Part shown: piece after piece, positions 1 to 5,953 of the stretch
How the letters are laid out: every line of letters starts with the position of its first letter
How positions within the stretch are numbered: the first letter of the stretch is position 1
Source: Bacteroidales bacterium UBA3724
GTDB lineage: Bacteria; Bacteroidota; Bacteroidia; Bacteroidales; P3
Length of the DNA: 14,383 nucleotides
Assembly (NCBI GenBank): GCA_002371315.1
Contig: DFHL01000093.1
Location: 1-14,383, forward strand
Direction of reading: 5' to 3'
Program-made: the position numbers and the translations under genes
The notes under the pieces: generated by a model
The model's database searches: none
What the model saw: the letters and a program-made list of their open reading frames with translations, nothing else
Told to the model about the DNA's origin: nothing

Positions 1-161
1 ACATATACTGTACAACTGACGGAGAAAATGTGTCTTTCAGCAAGTTTGAAACGGGGAAAAATATTTGGCCATCCACAAACTAAAACTGCGCAAACGACGT
101 TAACATTACAGCAAAAATAATCTTTGACAGGAAAAAAGTAACATAAAACCAGATTAAGGAA
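1..161. other. Non-coding stretch before the OmpA-family gene
   Basis: I see no gene here. It is AT-rich and presumably holds the promoter of the OmpA-family gene. No exact TAnnTTTG box is present. The nearest forms are AATATTTG at 60-67 and AATCTTTG at 119-126, each with the first base wrong and without a convincing TTTG box upstream, so I do not call a promoter. A purine stretch AAGGA at 156-160 sits just before the start codon. Confidence 0.5.
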
Positions 162-1154
162 ATGAAAAAATCAGTCATATTGATGGGCTTGTCGGCCGCC
201 TTGTTCAGCTCGTGCGTGACGCTGGGCAAATACGAGGCCCTGGAGTCGAAGAACGCGCAGCTGCGCCGCGAATACAACACCTCGCAGAGCGAACTCAGCG
301 ACCTGCGCGACGAGAACGCCAACCTGCAGCGCCAAAACCAGTCGCTGAGCGCCGAAATCACCGAACTGGGCGACATTCGCAACAGCCAGAACGACACCAT
401 CGCCGCCCTGCGCCGCGCTATGGAGAACCAGAAGCTCGGGTTCGACACCGTCATCGAGAACTATGCCCAGCGCATCACAGGCCAAAGCCAGGACCTGAAC
501 CGCGCCAACAACCTGCTGGCCGCCCGCACCAAGGAGCTGAACGACAAGGAGGAAGCCTTCCGCGCCAAAGAGCAGTCGTTCAAAGCCAAGGAGAACGAGC
601 TGCGCATCAAGCAGGCCGAGCTCGAAAAGAAAGAATCGGACGCCCGCAACGCACTGGCCGCCAAGGAACGCGAGCTGGAGAACCTGCGCTCGTCGCTCAA
701 CAACGCCCTGGTGGGTTTTGCCGACAAGGGCCTCAACGTCGAAACCCGCGACGGCAAGGTCTACGTCTCGATGGAAAGCAAACTGCTCTTCCCCTCGGCC
801 AGCTGGACGGTGTCGAAAGACGGCGTCGAAGCCATCAAGACCCTCGCCAAAATCCTTGAACAGAACACCGACCTCAACATCCTCGTCGAGGGTCACACCG
901 ACAACGCCGCCTACAAAGGCTCGACGGCCGTCAAGGACAACTGGGACCTCAGCGTGATGCGCGCCACCTCGATCGTCAAGCTGCTGCTGCAGCACGGCCC
1001 CGCCATCGACCCGGCCCGCATCGAGGCCTGCGGCCACGGCGAGTTTGCCCCCAAGGTGCCCAACGACACGCCTGCCAACAAGGCCCTGAACCGCCGCACC
1101 GAAATCATCCTCACGCCCAAGATGAGCGATATCCTGAACCTGCTCGGAGAGTAG
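162..1154 (+). CDS. OmpA-family peptidoglycan-binding outer-membrane lipoprotein
   Basis: A 330-residue protein predicted to anchor the outer membrane to peptidoglycan. Residues 1-18 form a lipoprotein signal with a lipobox (LFSSC), making Cys18 the expected lipidated residue. Residues 25-185 are rich in Glu, Lys, Gln, Ala and Leu with heptad spacing and should form a long coiled coil spanning the periplasm. Residues about 198-320 are an OmpA C-terminal domain: GHTDN at 244-248, then NWDLSVMRA at 260-268 and NRRTEI at 310-315. Asp259 and Arg267 match the pair that holds diaminopimelate in this family. The ATG at 162 is the natural start because the lipoprotein signal follows at once. It converges with the NlpC/P60 gene, with a repeat hairpin between them. 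No beta-barrel is present, so it resembles Pal/YiaD-like lipoproteins, not classical OmpA. Confidence 0.92.
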   Translation: MKKSVILMGLSAALFSSCVTLGKYEALESKNAQLRREYNTSQSELSDLRDENANLQRQNQSLSAEITELGDIRNSQNDTIAALRRAMENQKLGFDTVIENYAQRITGQSQDLNRANNLLAARTKELNDKEEAFRAKEQSFKAKENELRIKQAELEKKESDARNALAAKERELENLRSSLNNALVGFADKGLNVETRDGKVYVSMESKLLFPSASWTVSKDGVEAIKTLAKILEQNTDLNILVEGHTDNAAYKGSTAVKDNWDLSVMRATSIVKLLLQHGPAIDPARIEACGHGEFAPKVPNDTPANKALNRRTEIILTPKMSDILNLLGE

Positions 1155-1163
1155 TTGAGAATA

Positions 1164-1263
1164 GTGACCAGTGAGCTGTGAATAGTGACACGAATATGTG
1201 ACCTGTGACCAGTGACCTGTGACACGAACTCGCTCGTATCACAGGTCACTGGTCACTTGTCAC
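1164..1263. repeat. Heptamer repeat cassette A with conserved core (long hairpin)
   Basis: Direct 7-bp units (GTGACCA, GTGAGCT, GTGAATA, GTGACCT) run from 1164 to the core ACGAACTCGCTCGT at 1224-1237, then units appear as the complement (TCACAGG, TCACTGG, TCACTTG). The arms GTGACCAGTGACCTGTGA (1205-1222) and 1239-1256 are perfectly complementary over 18 bp. A further 5 bp pair outside a 2-base mismatch (1198-1202 with 1259-1263), and ACGA/TCGT pair inside. A second, decayed core start (ACGAATA) is visible at 1190-1196. It lies between two convergent genes and could end transcription from both sides, though no U-tract follows. Confidence 0.9.
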
Positions 1264-1869
1264 TCACTTGATTGCGAAAGGAATCTGCGGAGAAAGGAAA
1301 TGCGTGTCGCCGAAGATGACTTGACGGTAGACGGGCGTGGTGCTGTGCGCCGCCGAGTCGTTGGCCGGCAGGTTGGAGACGACAAGGTCCACCACGCGAC
1401 AGGCGCCTTTGTAGCGGCTTTTGTAATACGGCTCTGTGGAATGCGAGATGGTGATGCCCGTCGACGTGGCACTGTGGATGAAATAGAAGCCCTTGTCGTC
1501 GACAGAGGTTACGATGCCGACGTGGCCGATGGACTTCGAGCCTCCGCGGCCGCCATAGAACACGAGGTCGCCCTTCTGGATGTCTTCGTTCTTGAGCGAC
1601 GGACCGGCATAGTATTGCGGAGCGGCCGAAGGAGCCAGCAGCACACCGAATTTGGAATAGATGAAACGCGTGAACCCCGCGCAGTCGAAGCCTTTGGGCG
1701 TCTTGCCGCCCCAGCGGTAAGGGATGCCGATGTATTTCATCGCCTCGTCAATCACCATATCGGCAACCGTGACGGACGGCGACCGTAGCAGCATATTCTG
1801 CGCCGCCAGAGCCGACGGTGCCAAAAGCAAAAAAGACAACAATATTATTCTATACACTCTATGTTTCAT
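1264..1869 (-). CDS. Secreted NlpC/P60-family cysteine peptidase
   Basis: A 201-residue cell-wall hydrolase candidate. Members of the NlpC/P60 family cut gamma-D-glutamyl-diaminopimelate or related bonds in peptidoglycan stem peptides. Residues 1-23 are a signal peptide ending in an Ala-rich stretch before Gln24, so it acts in the periplasm. The catalytic domain covers about 33-165: GFDCAGF carries the nucleophile Cys63, GHVGIV gives His116, and FIHSATS gives His132 as third triad member. The YRWGG motif at 51-55 before the catalytic Cys is also typical. No SH3 or LysM targeting domain is visible, so it is a compact single-domain enzyme. It has its own promoter (2001-2032), and its roughly 125-nt leader consists mostly of heptamer repeats. 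Its stop codon lies inside a TCAC motif at the edge of cassette A. Confidence 0.9.
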   Translation of the reverse strand: MKHRVYRIILLSFLLLAPSALAAQNMLLRSPSVTVADMVIDEAMKYIGIPYRWGGKTPKGFDCAGFTRFIYSKFGVLLAPSAAPQYYAGPSLKNEDIQKGDLVFYGGRGGSKSIGHVGIVTSVDDKGFYFIHSATSTGITISHSTEPYYKSRYKGACRVVDLVVSNLPANDSAAHSTTPVYRQVIFGDTHFLSPQIPFAIK

Positions 1870-1887
1870 AAGAACATTTCTTATTTA

Positions 1888-1988
1888 GTGAATTGTGAAT
1901 AGTGACCTGTGAAACGAACGCGATCGTGTCACTGGTCACTGGTCACTGGTCACTGGTCACTGGTCACTGGTCACAGTTCACTGTTCAC
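1888..1988. repeat. Heptamer repeat cassette B with conserved core
   Basis: GTGA units (GTGAATT-like, GTGAATA, GTGACCT) at 1888-1912 are followed by one base, the core ACGAACGCGATCGT at 1914-1927, one base, and then eight head-to-tail units of the opposite sense. These are six perfect TCACTGG copies (1929-1970), TCACAGT and TCACTGT, ending in TCACC. The right arm is longer than the left, so only about 18 bp can fold back, with mismatches. The run of six identical copies suggests recent expansion by slippage. It sits between the nlpC-like start and its promoter, so it should be transcribed as the leader of that gene. Confidence 0.9.
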
Positions 1989-2000
1989 CTATTTGGATTG

Positions 2001-2032
2001 CAAAATTACAAAGAAAATGCAACCCTGACAAA
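2001..2032 (-). promoter_or_regulatory. Bacteroidota-type promoter for the NlpC/P60 gene
   Basis: On the minus strand, TAATTTTG (2001-2008) matches the -7 consensus TAnnTTTG exactly, and TTTG (2029-2032) supplies a -33 box with a 20-bp spacer. Transcription would start near 1994, giving a leader of about 125 nt made almost wholly of cassette B. Confidence 0.6.
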
Positions 2033-2056
2033 CCATTACGAAAGTTTTAGTTTTTT

Positions 2057-3538
2057 TTAAGAAAGCCGATTCTCCCCTTTTTGATGATATACAGGGGTTT
2101 CGGGTTTCTTTTCCGAGAAAACGTCGAGCGCGACGACTACGGCTGTCAGACCCCAGAAAGGCACCGACAGTTTGTCGGTATCGAGGAAATTGTTGAAAAT
2201 GCCGTGTATGTAATAGGTCAGCAGGCTGAGGGTGGCCGCCAGGGCCAGACGGGCAACTTCGGGGTTGGCGGCCGTGCGATAGACGCGCACACCGGTGACA
2301 AAGGTGGCAAGGAAAATGCAGAGTATCAGCGCTGCACCCGGGATGCCCTGCTCGGTGAGCGGTCCGATGTATTCGCTGTGGGCGTTGCCGCGGTTGCCGG
2401 AATTGGTGCTGATGACCGACAGCTGGTAGCTCCGCTGATAGCCGGCATAGAGGAACTGGTAGGTTCCGGGGCCGCAACCCAGCAGGGGGCGTTCCTTGAA
2501 CATACGCATCGCCGAGGCCCAGCGGTTGAGGCGCTCAAGGTTGGAAGCGTCGGTCGAAATGTTCGAGATGGACTTGACCTGGCCCGAAAGGTCGTAGGAC
2601 GAGTCCTGCTTGTTCTTGCCAAGCTTGTAGAGCACATCGCTCTGATAGACAAAAAACAGCGATGCGCCAAGCGCAAAGAACAGGACCATCCAGCGCACCT
2701 TCATCCCCATACGTATGGCGAAATAGACGCCGACGGCGCCGAGCACGCTGATCCAGGCGGCACGCGAATAGGAGAAAAAGAGACCCACCATCAGCAGGCC
2801 GAAAGCGGCTGCAAGCACGGGGCGCAGCCACAGCTGCCCACCACGGCCGACAGCGTCGGTCCTGAAAGCATAGTGGAAGAAAACGGGCACAAAGAGCGCT
2901 ATGACACAGCCGTAGGCCGTGTGGTCGTTGTAGAAAGGCCGCATCACACGGTGCAGGGTCTGCAGGTCGTGGAAGTTGCCAAGCGTCTTGGCAGTCGAGA
3001 TGACTATCACGGCGACCAGCGAGAGGCCGTAGCAGAAGACGAACTGGCGTATGCGACTGCGGTCGCGGAAAATCTGTGAAGCGGCAAAGAAAAAGGGAAT
3101 TACAAACCAAAGCCGCGCCGCGAAATACTTGAACGAGACTTCGGGCATCTGCGACGTGGAGGAGGTGAAGAGCATCCACAGCAGCATAGCCAAGACGGCG
3201 ACGGTCACGGGATGGCGCAGGATGCGGACATCATAGCTGCGCTCGACCAGCACCCTGAAGATGAACATCACCGAGAAGAGTATCATCATCGGCTCGACAG
3301 GCATCGAGAGTTCCATTCCCGGCATTAGGGCGAAGTCGATGGCAAACGGTGTCAGCAGGGCGGTGACAAGCAGTCCGGTTTCAAACTTGAGGATGAACAG
3401 AACAGCGACAAGGCCGGCCAGCGGCAAGAGGAAAAGCCAGTAGATATCGCGCGAGAGCAGGAAGAAATTGAGCGTAAGGAATGCCGCCGTGACAAGCACG
3501 GCGACAATAATTGCACTGTTTTTCTTCAGCCAGGGCAT
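2057..3538 (-). CDS. O-antigen ligase/polymerase-family membrane protein (WaaL/Wzy-like)
   Basis: A 493-residue polytopic inner-membrane protein with about ten to twelve hydrophobic segments between residues 8 and 475. It fits the O-antigen ligase superfamily, whose members transfer or polymerise undecaprenyl-linked glycans at the periplasmic face. Diagnostic features are SYSRAAW at 256-262, a large periplasmic loop at about 300-395 with ERPLLGCGPGTYQF at 349-362, and NAHSEYIGPLTEQG at 385-398, matching the conserved His-containing loop of this superfamily. The neighbour upstream in the same direction encodes a Wzz-type protein, which fits a role in polysaccharide polymerisation as much as in ligation; sequence alone does not decide between them. 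No glycosyltransferase or flippase gene is next to it. An array of twenty 8-bp repeats ends four bases before its ATG. Confidence 0.85.
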   Translation of the reverse strand: MPWLKKNSAIIVAVLVTAAFLTLNFFLLSRDIYWLFLLPLAGLVAVLFILKFETGLLVTALLTPFAIDFALMPGMELSMPVEPMMILFSVMFIFRVLVERSYDVRILRHPVTVAVLAMLLWMLFTSSTSQMPEVSFKYFAARLWFVIPFFFAASQIFRDRSRIRQFVFCYGLSLVAVIVISTAKTLGNFHDLQTLHRVMRPFYNDHTAYGCVIALFVPVFFHYAFRTDAVGRGGQLWLRPVLAAAFGLLMVGLFFSYSRAAWISVLGAVGVYFAIRMGMKVRWMVLFFALGASLFFVYQSDVLYKLGKNKQDSSYDLSGQVKSISNISTDASNLERLNRWASAMRMFKERPLLGCGPGTYQFLYAGYQRSYQLSVISTNSGNRGNAHSEYIGPLTEQGIPGAALILCIFLATFVTGVRVYRTAANPEVARLALAATLSLLTYYIHGIFNNFLDTDKLSVPFWGLTAVVVALDVFSEKKPETPVYHQKGENRLS

Positions 3539-3542
3539 ATGT

Positions 3543-3702
3543 GTTATTGTGTTATTGTGTTATTGTGTTATTGCGTTATTGCGTTATTGCGTTAGTGTGT
3601 TATTGCGTTATTGCGTTAGTGTGTTATTGCGTTATTGCGTTAGTGTGTTATTGCGTTAGTGTGTTATTGCGTTATTGCGTTATTGCGTTAGTGTGTTAGT
3701 GT
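3543..3702. repeat. Octamer tandem array, 20 units, before the ligase-type gene
   Basis: Exactly twenty 8-bp units in perfect register. Only three variants occur: A = GTTATTGT, B = GTTATTGC and C = GTTAGTGT. The order from left to right is A A A B B B C B B C B B C B C B B B C C. Only positions 5 and 8 vary, and the fourth possible combination (GTTAGTGC) is absent. Read on the coding strand of the neighbouring gene this is a G-poor leader such as ACAATAAC ending four bases before the ATG. The right end merges into the GTGA of cassette C. Confidence 0.95.
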
Positions 3703-3766
3703 GAATTGTTCGATTTCGTTTCACTATTCACAGGTCACAGGTCACTATTCACTATTCGCTGGTCAC
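3701..3766. repeat. Heptamer repeat cassette C with decayed core
   Basis: GTGA (3701-3704), one base, a 14-bp decayed core TTGTTCGATTTCGT (3706-3719), one base, then TCACTAT, TCACAGG, TCACAGG, TCACTAT, TCACTAT, TCGCTGG and the start of a seventh unit that holds the stop codon of the Wzz-type gene. The spacing is identical to the intact cassettes although the core has lost its ACGA/TCGT pairing. The left arm is missing and is replaced by the octamer array. Confidence 0.75.
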
Positions 3767-4626
3767 TCTTCTTCCTTTTTGAACCTGTCGACTACAAGAA
3801 GTGCAAGAATGAGGAACGCCAGTGTGCCAAAGGTGCCAAGCAGGACGATGACGGCGCGCTTGGGATAGGCTTTTTTGTCGGCTGGGGTTGCCTTGTCGAG
3901 CCAGAACTTATAGCTGACAGGACGGGCCATATCGACCTTGGTCTGCGACATACGCGTCTGCAGTTCGGCAAGTTCCTGGGTCTTGTCGCTTATGAGTTCG
4001 GAAACGCCGAAGCGGTTCCTGTCCTTGCGCAGCGTGTCCTCAAGCGAACGGATGTCGGCTTCGAGCTCGGCGCAGACGTCCTGCATAATATGGTACGCGT
4101 CGCGCGAACGGTCCTGGTGGATACGGCCGGTCAGGGTATCGTAGTTGGAAGCCATAAAGTTGGCGATGTCGGCGGCCCACTGCGGGTCGACATCGAGGAC
4201 GGAAATCTCGACACCAAGATATTCGGTACGCTTCACGCTGACATTGCTGCGATAGGCCTCGTGGAGTTTGAAATACTTATGGGGATCTTCGGTGCTTATG
4301 CCGTAATGCTCCATCATTTTGAAGTGGCTGCACACATCGTCCTCCATCGACTGCGACAGAAGTATCTGTATGGCGTATTCGCAGTCGCGCTCGATGCCAT
4401 AGTCCATAAAGTCAAGACTGTAGCGCTCGGCAAGGATGGCCTTCGACAGACGGTTGGAGTTGGTCGGGAAAAGGATTGCCGACGACTTGAATCGAGGTGT
4501 GACAAGCAGCGAAGCCACAATGGAAACGGCAAAAGCAACGACGAATACGGCCGTCAGCAGTTTCCAGTGTCTTTTGAAAAAGTTCATTGTGTTCTTGAAC
4601 TCATAGTTGTTGCCAAAATCGTTCAT
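3763..4626 (-). CDS. Wzz/polysaccharide co-polymerase-family chain-length protein
   Basis: A 287-residue inner-membrane protein of the Wzz (PCP) type, which sets the chain length of O-antigen or exopolysaccharide by working with a Wzy polymerase. It has the family layout: a short cytoplasmic N-terminus, a first membrane helix at about 22-43, a largely helical periplasmic domain (about 45-250) with a Glu/Arg-rich coiled stretch near 185-230, and a second helix at about 257-280 followed by a basic-acidic tail. A Pro (Pro255) sits just before the second helix, as is common in the family. No tyrosine kinase domain is fused. The ligase/polymerase-type gene follows 224 bp downstream, the expected functional partner. 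Its stop codon TGA is itself part of a heptamer unit of cassette C, and its start lies three bases from an octamer array. Confidence 0.82.
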   Translation of the reverse strand: MNDFGNNYEFKNTMNFFKRHWKLLTAVFVVAFAVSIVASLLVTPRFKSSAILFPTNSNRLSKAILAERYSLDFMDYGIERDCEYAIQILLSQSMEDDVCSHFKMMEHYGISTEDPHKYFKLHEAYRSNVSVKRTEYLGVEISVLDVDPQWAADIANFMASNYDTLTGRIHQDRSRDAYHIMQDVCAELEADIRSLEDTLRKDRNRFGVSELISDKTQELAELQTRMSQTKVDMARPVSYKFWLDKATPADKKAYPKRAVIVLLGTFGTLAFLILALLVVDRFKKEEE

Positions 4627-4629
4627 AAG

Positions 4630-4677
4630 GTTATTGTGTTAGTGTGTTATTGTGTTATTGCGTTATTGCGTTAGTTG
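4630..4677. repeat. Octamer tandem array, 5 units plus remnant, before the Wzz-type gene
   Basis: The same 8-bp family as at 3543-3702: units in order A C A B B (GTTATTGT, GTTAGTGT, GTTATTGT, GTTATTGC, GTTATTGC), then a remnant GTTAGTTG at 4670-4677. It fills nearly the whole 52-bp gap between the stop of the upstream gene and the ATG of the Wzz-type gene, leaving three bases before that ATG. Confidence 0.93.
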
Positions 4678-4678
4678 T

Positions 4679-5920
4679 TTACCAGTTCATTGGTTCAGGT
4701 TCTGTCTTGTATTCCAGGCCTTTTTCGGGACGGCGGCAGTTGCTCATATTGCTCTGTATGCTGTCTATCTGGGCCTGCGTGAGGGGGATGCCGTCGTCTT
4801 CGATGAAGCGTTTTTTCCAATAGGGGAACGCCGACGCGAGGTCGCCGGAATAGTAGAAGTCGAAGCCTATGGCTCCGAAGGTGTAGAGATGCCCGTTGAC
4901 GCTGATGTGCGAGCCTCCGCAACGCGGCGCACCGTGCGGATGCGACTGGGCGAAACCGACGTTGAACAAGGTGCAGAGGATGTCGGGACGGTCCGAAATG
5001 TCGAAACCGGCGCGACGCCACTGCAGCATTGTCTGGTGCAGTATGCAGCCTGTATAGATATAGGAATAGAGGTGGTTGCGATAGTCGACCAGACGGTTGT
5101 AGCGTTCCATCTCGTGATTGTCGGTGGCAAAGTCCAGGATGTTCTCGTAGTGTTTGCCCATATAGAACTCGGAAGCCGTGTCTTTCAGGTGTGCCTCAAC
5201 TGCCTTGGCTGTATGTTCCTTTATGCCGTTGACGCCATAAGAGAACTGCGACTGGACCGAAAGCATCTTGACCGGGCCAAGGTATTTCTTGACCATCTCG
5301 CGGTTGCTGTTGAAGAGACGGATTTGCTCGCCGACAAGGCAGGCAACAATCAGTCTCGGCTCGACACCCGTAAGACGGCCGGCTTCGATAAGCAGCGCAC
5401 TGTCTTTCATTATCGACGGCTTCAGCATCTCCCATTCTGTCGTTGCCATCCAGGGGATGACCGTTGGCGACTGCATAGCGGGACGGCTGTCGTACACTTT
5501 TTTGAGCTGTGCCAAAAACTGGTTGTAGGCATCGCTGCTGTCGGTGTAGAGCGACGCTGCCGAAATCATACGGTCTACGACCAGCGGGTTGTCGCTCTGC
5601 TCTGCCGCCTCGAGCATAAGGTGCGCATTCTCGGGATAGAATTTTCCGAAAGCGGCCAGTTTAAGGTACTGTTCAAGCCAAATGGCATTTCTTTGCTGTG
5701 GCGTCAGTTCGGCATCCTTTGCCTGTTCGAGCTCGGCGACGCTCATCAAGTAACGGTAGTTTTCGTCCACGCCACCCTTGTTGTTGGTCAGACCGAGCTT
5801 GAATATGGCCCAGGCGGCAATGATTCCAAAACCGGCAAGGGCAAACGCATATACAACAATGTTGAATATGCGTCGGCCCAGTGGCGGTTTGATAGTTTGT
5901 TTCGATTCAGGATTCTGCAT
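4679..5920 (-). CDS. Membrane-anchored protein with a lysozyme/lytic-transglycosylase-like signature
   Basis: A 413-residue protein I cannot name. Residues 1-16 are polar and basic, 17-40 form a single membrane helix, and the rest should face the periplasm. The central part resembles the lysozyme-like fold: GVEPRLIVACLVGEQ (185-199) aligns by eye with the lytic transglycosylase helix ending in the catalytic Glu, here Glu198. SYGVNGIKEHTA (227-238) parallels the S-x-G-A-x-G-L-M-Q-x-x-P-x-T-A motif, and ILCTLFNVGF (314-323) parallels the later A-Y-N-x-G motif. The last part is rich in aromatic residues and Gly. A role in opening peptidoglycan for a surface polysaccharide would fit the Wzz- and ligase-type genes downstream, but this is inference. 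The gene follows nhaD by 33 bp. It could instead be a catalytically dead structural relative. Confidence 0.6.
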   Translation of the reverse strand: MQNPESKQTIKPPLGRRIFNIVVYAFALAGFGIIAAWAIFKLGLTNNKGGVDENYRYLMSVAELEQAKDAELTPQQRNAIWLEQYLKLAAFGKFYPENAHLMLEAAEQSDNPLVVDRMISAASLYTDSSDAYNQFLAQLKKVYDSRPAMQSPTVIPWMATTEWEMLKPSIMKDSALLIEAGRLTGVEPRLIVACLVGEQIRLFNSNREMVKKYLGPVKMLSVQSQFSYGVNGIKEHTAKAVEAHLKDTASEFYMGKHYENILDFATDNHEMERYNRLVDYRNHLYSYIYTGCILHQTMLQWRRAGFDISDRPDILCTLFNVGFAQSHPHGAPRCGGSHISVNGHLYTFGAIGFDFYYSGDLASAFPYWKKRFIEDDGIPLTQAQIDSIQSNMSNCRRPEKGLEYKTEPEPMNW

Positions 5921-5953
5921 TTTATATTTGCGCAGATAAATAGTTTATGTTTT

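Noticed and set aside
3543..3702. CRISPR array
   Set aside because: Units are contiguous 8-mers with no spacers, and no cas gene is present. The heptamer cassettes likewise lack unique spacers.
5923..5930. Plus-strand TATATTTG, an exact -7 box
   Set aside because: No plus-strand gene follows for more than 6 kb; it lies in the short gap of a minus-strand operon and is likely chance.
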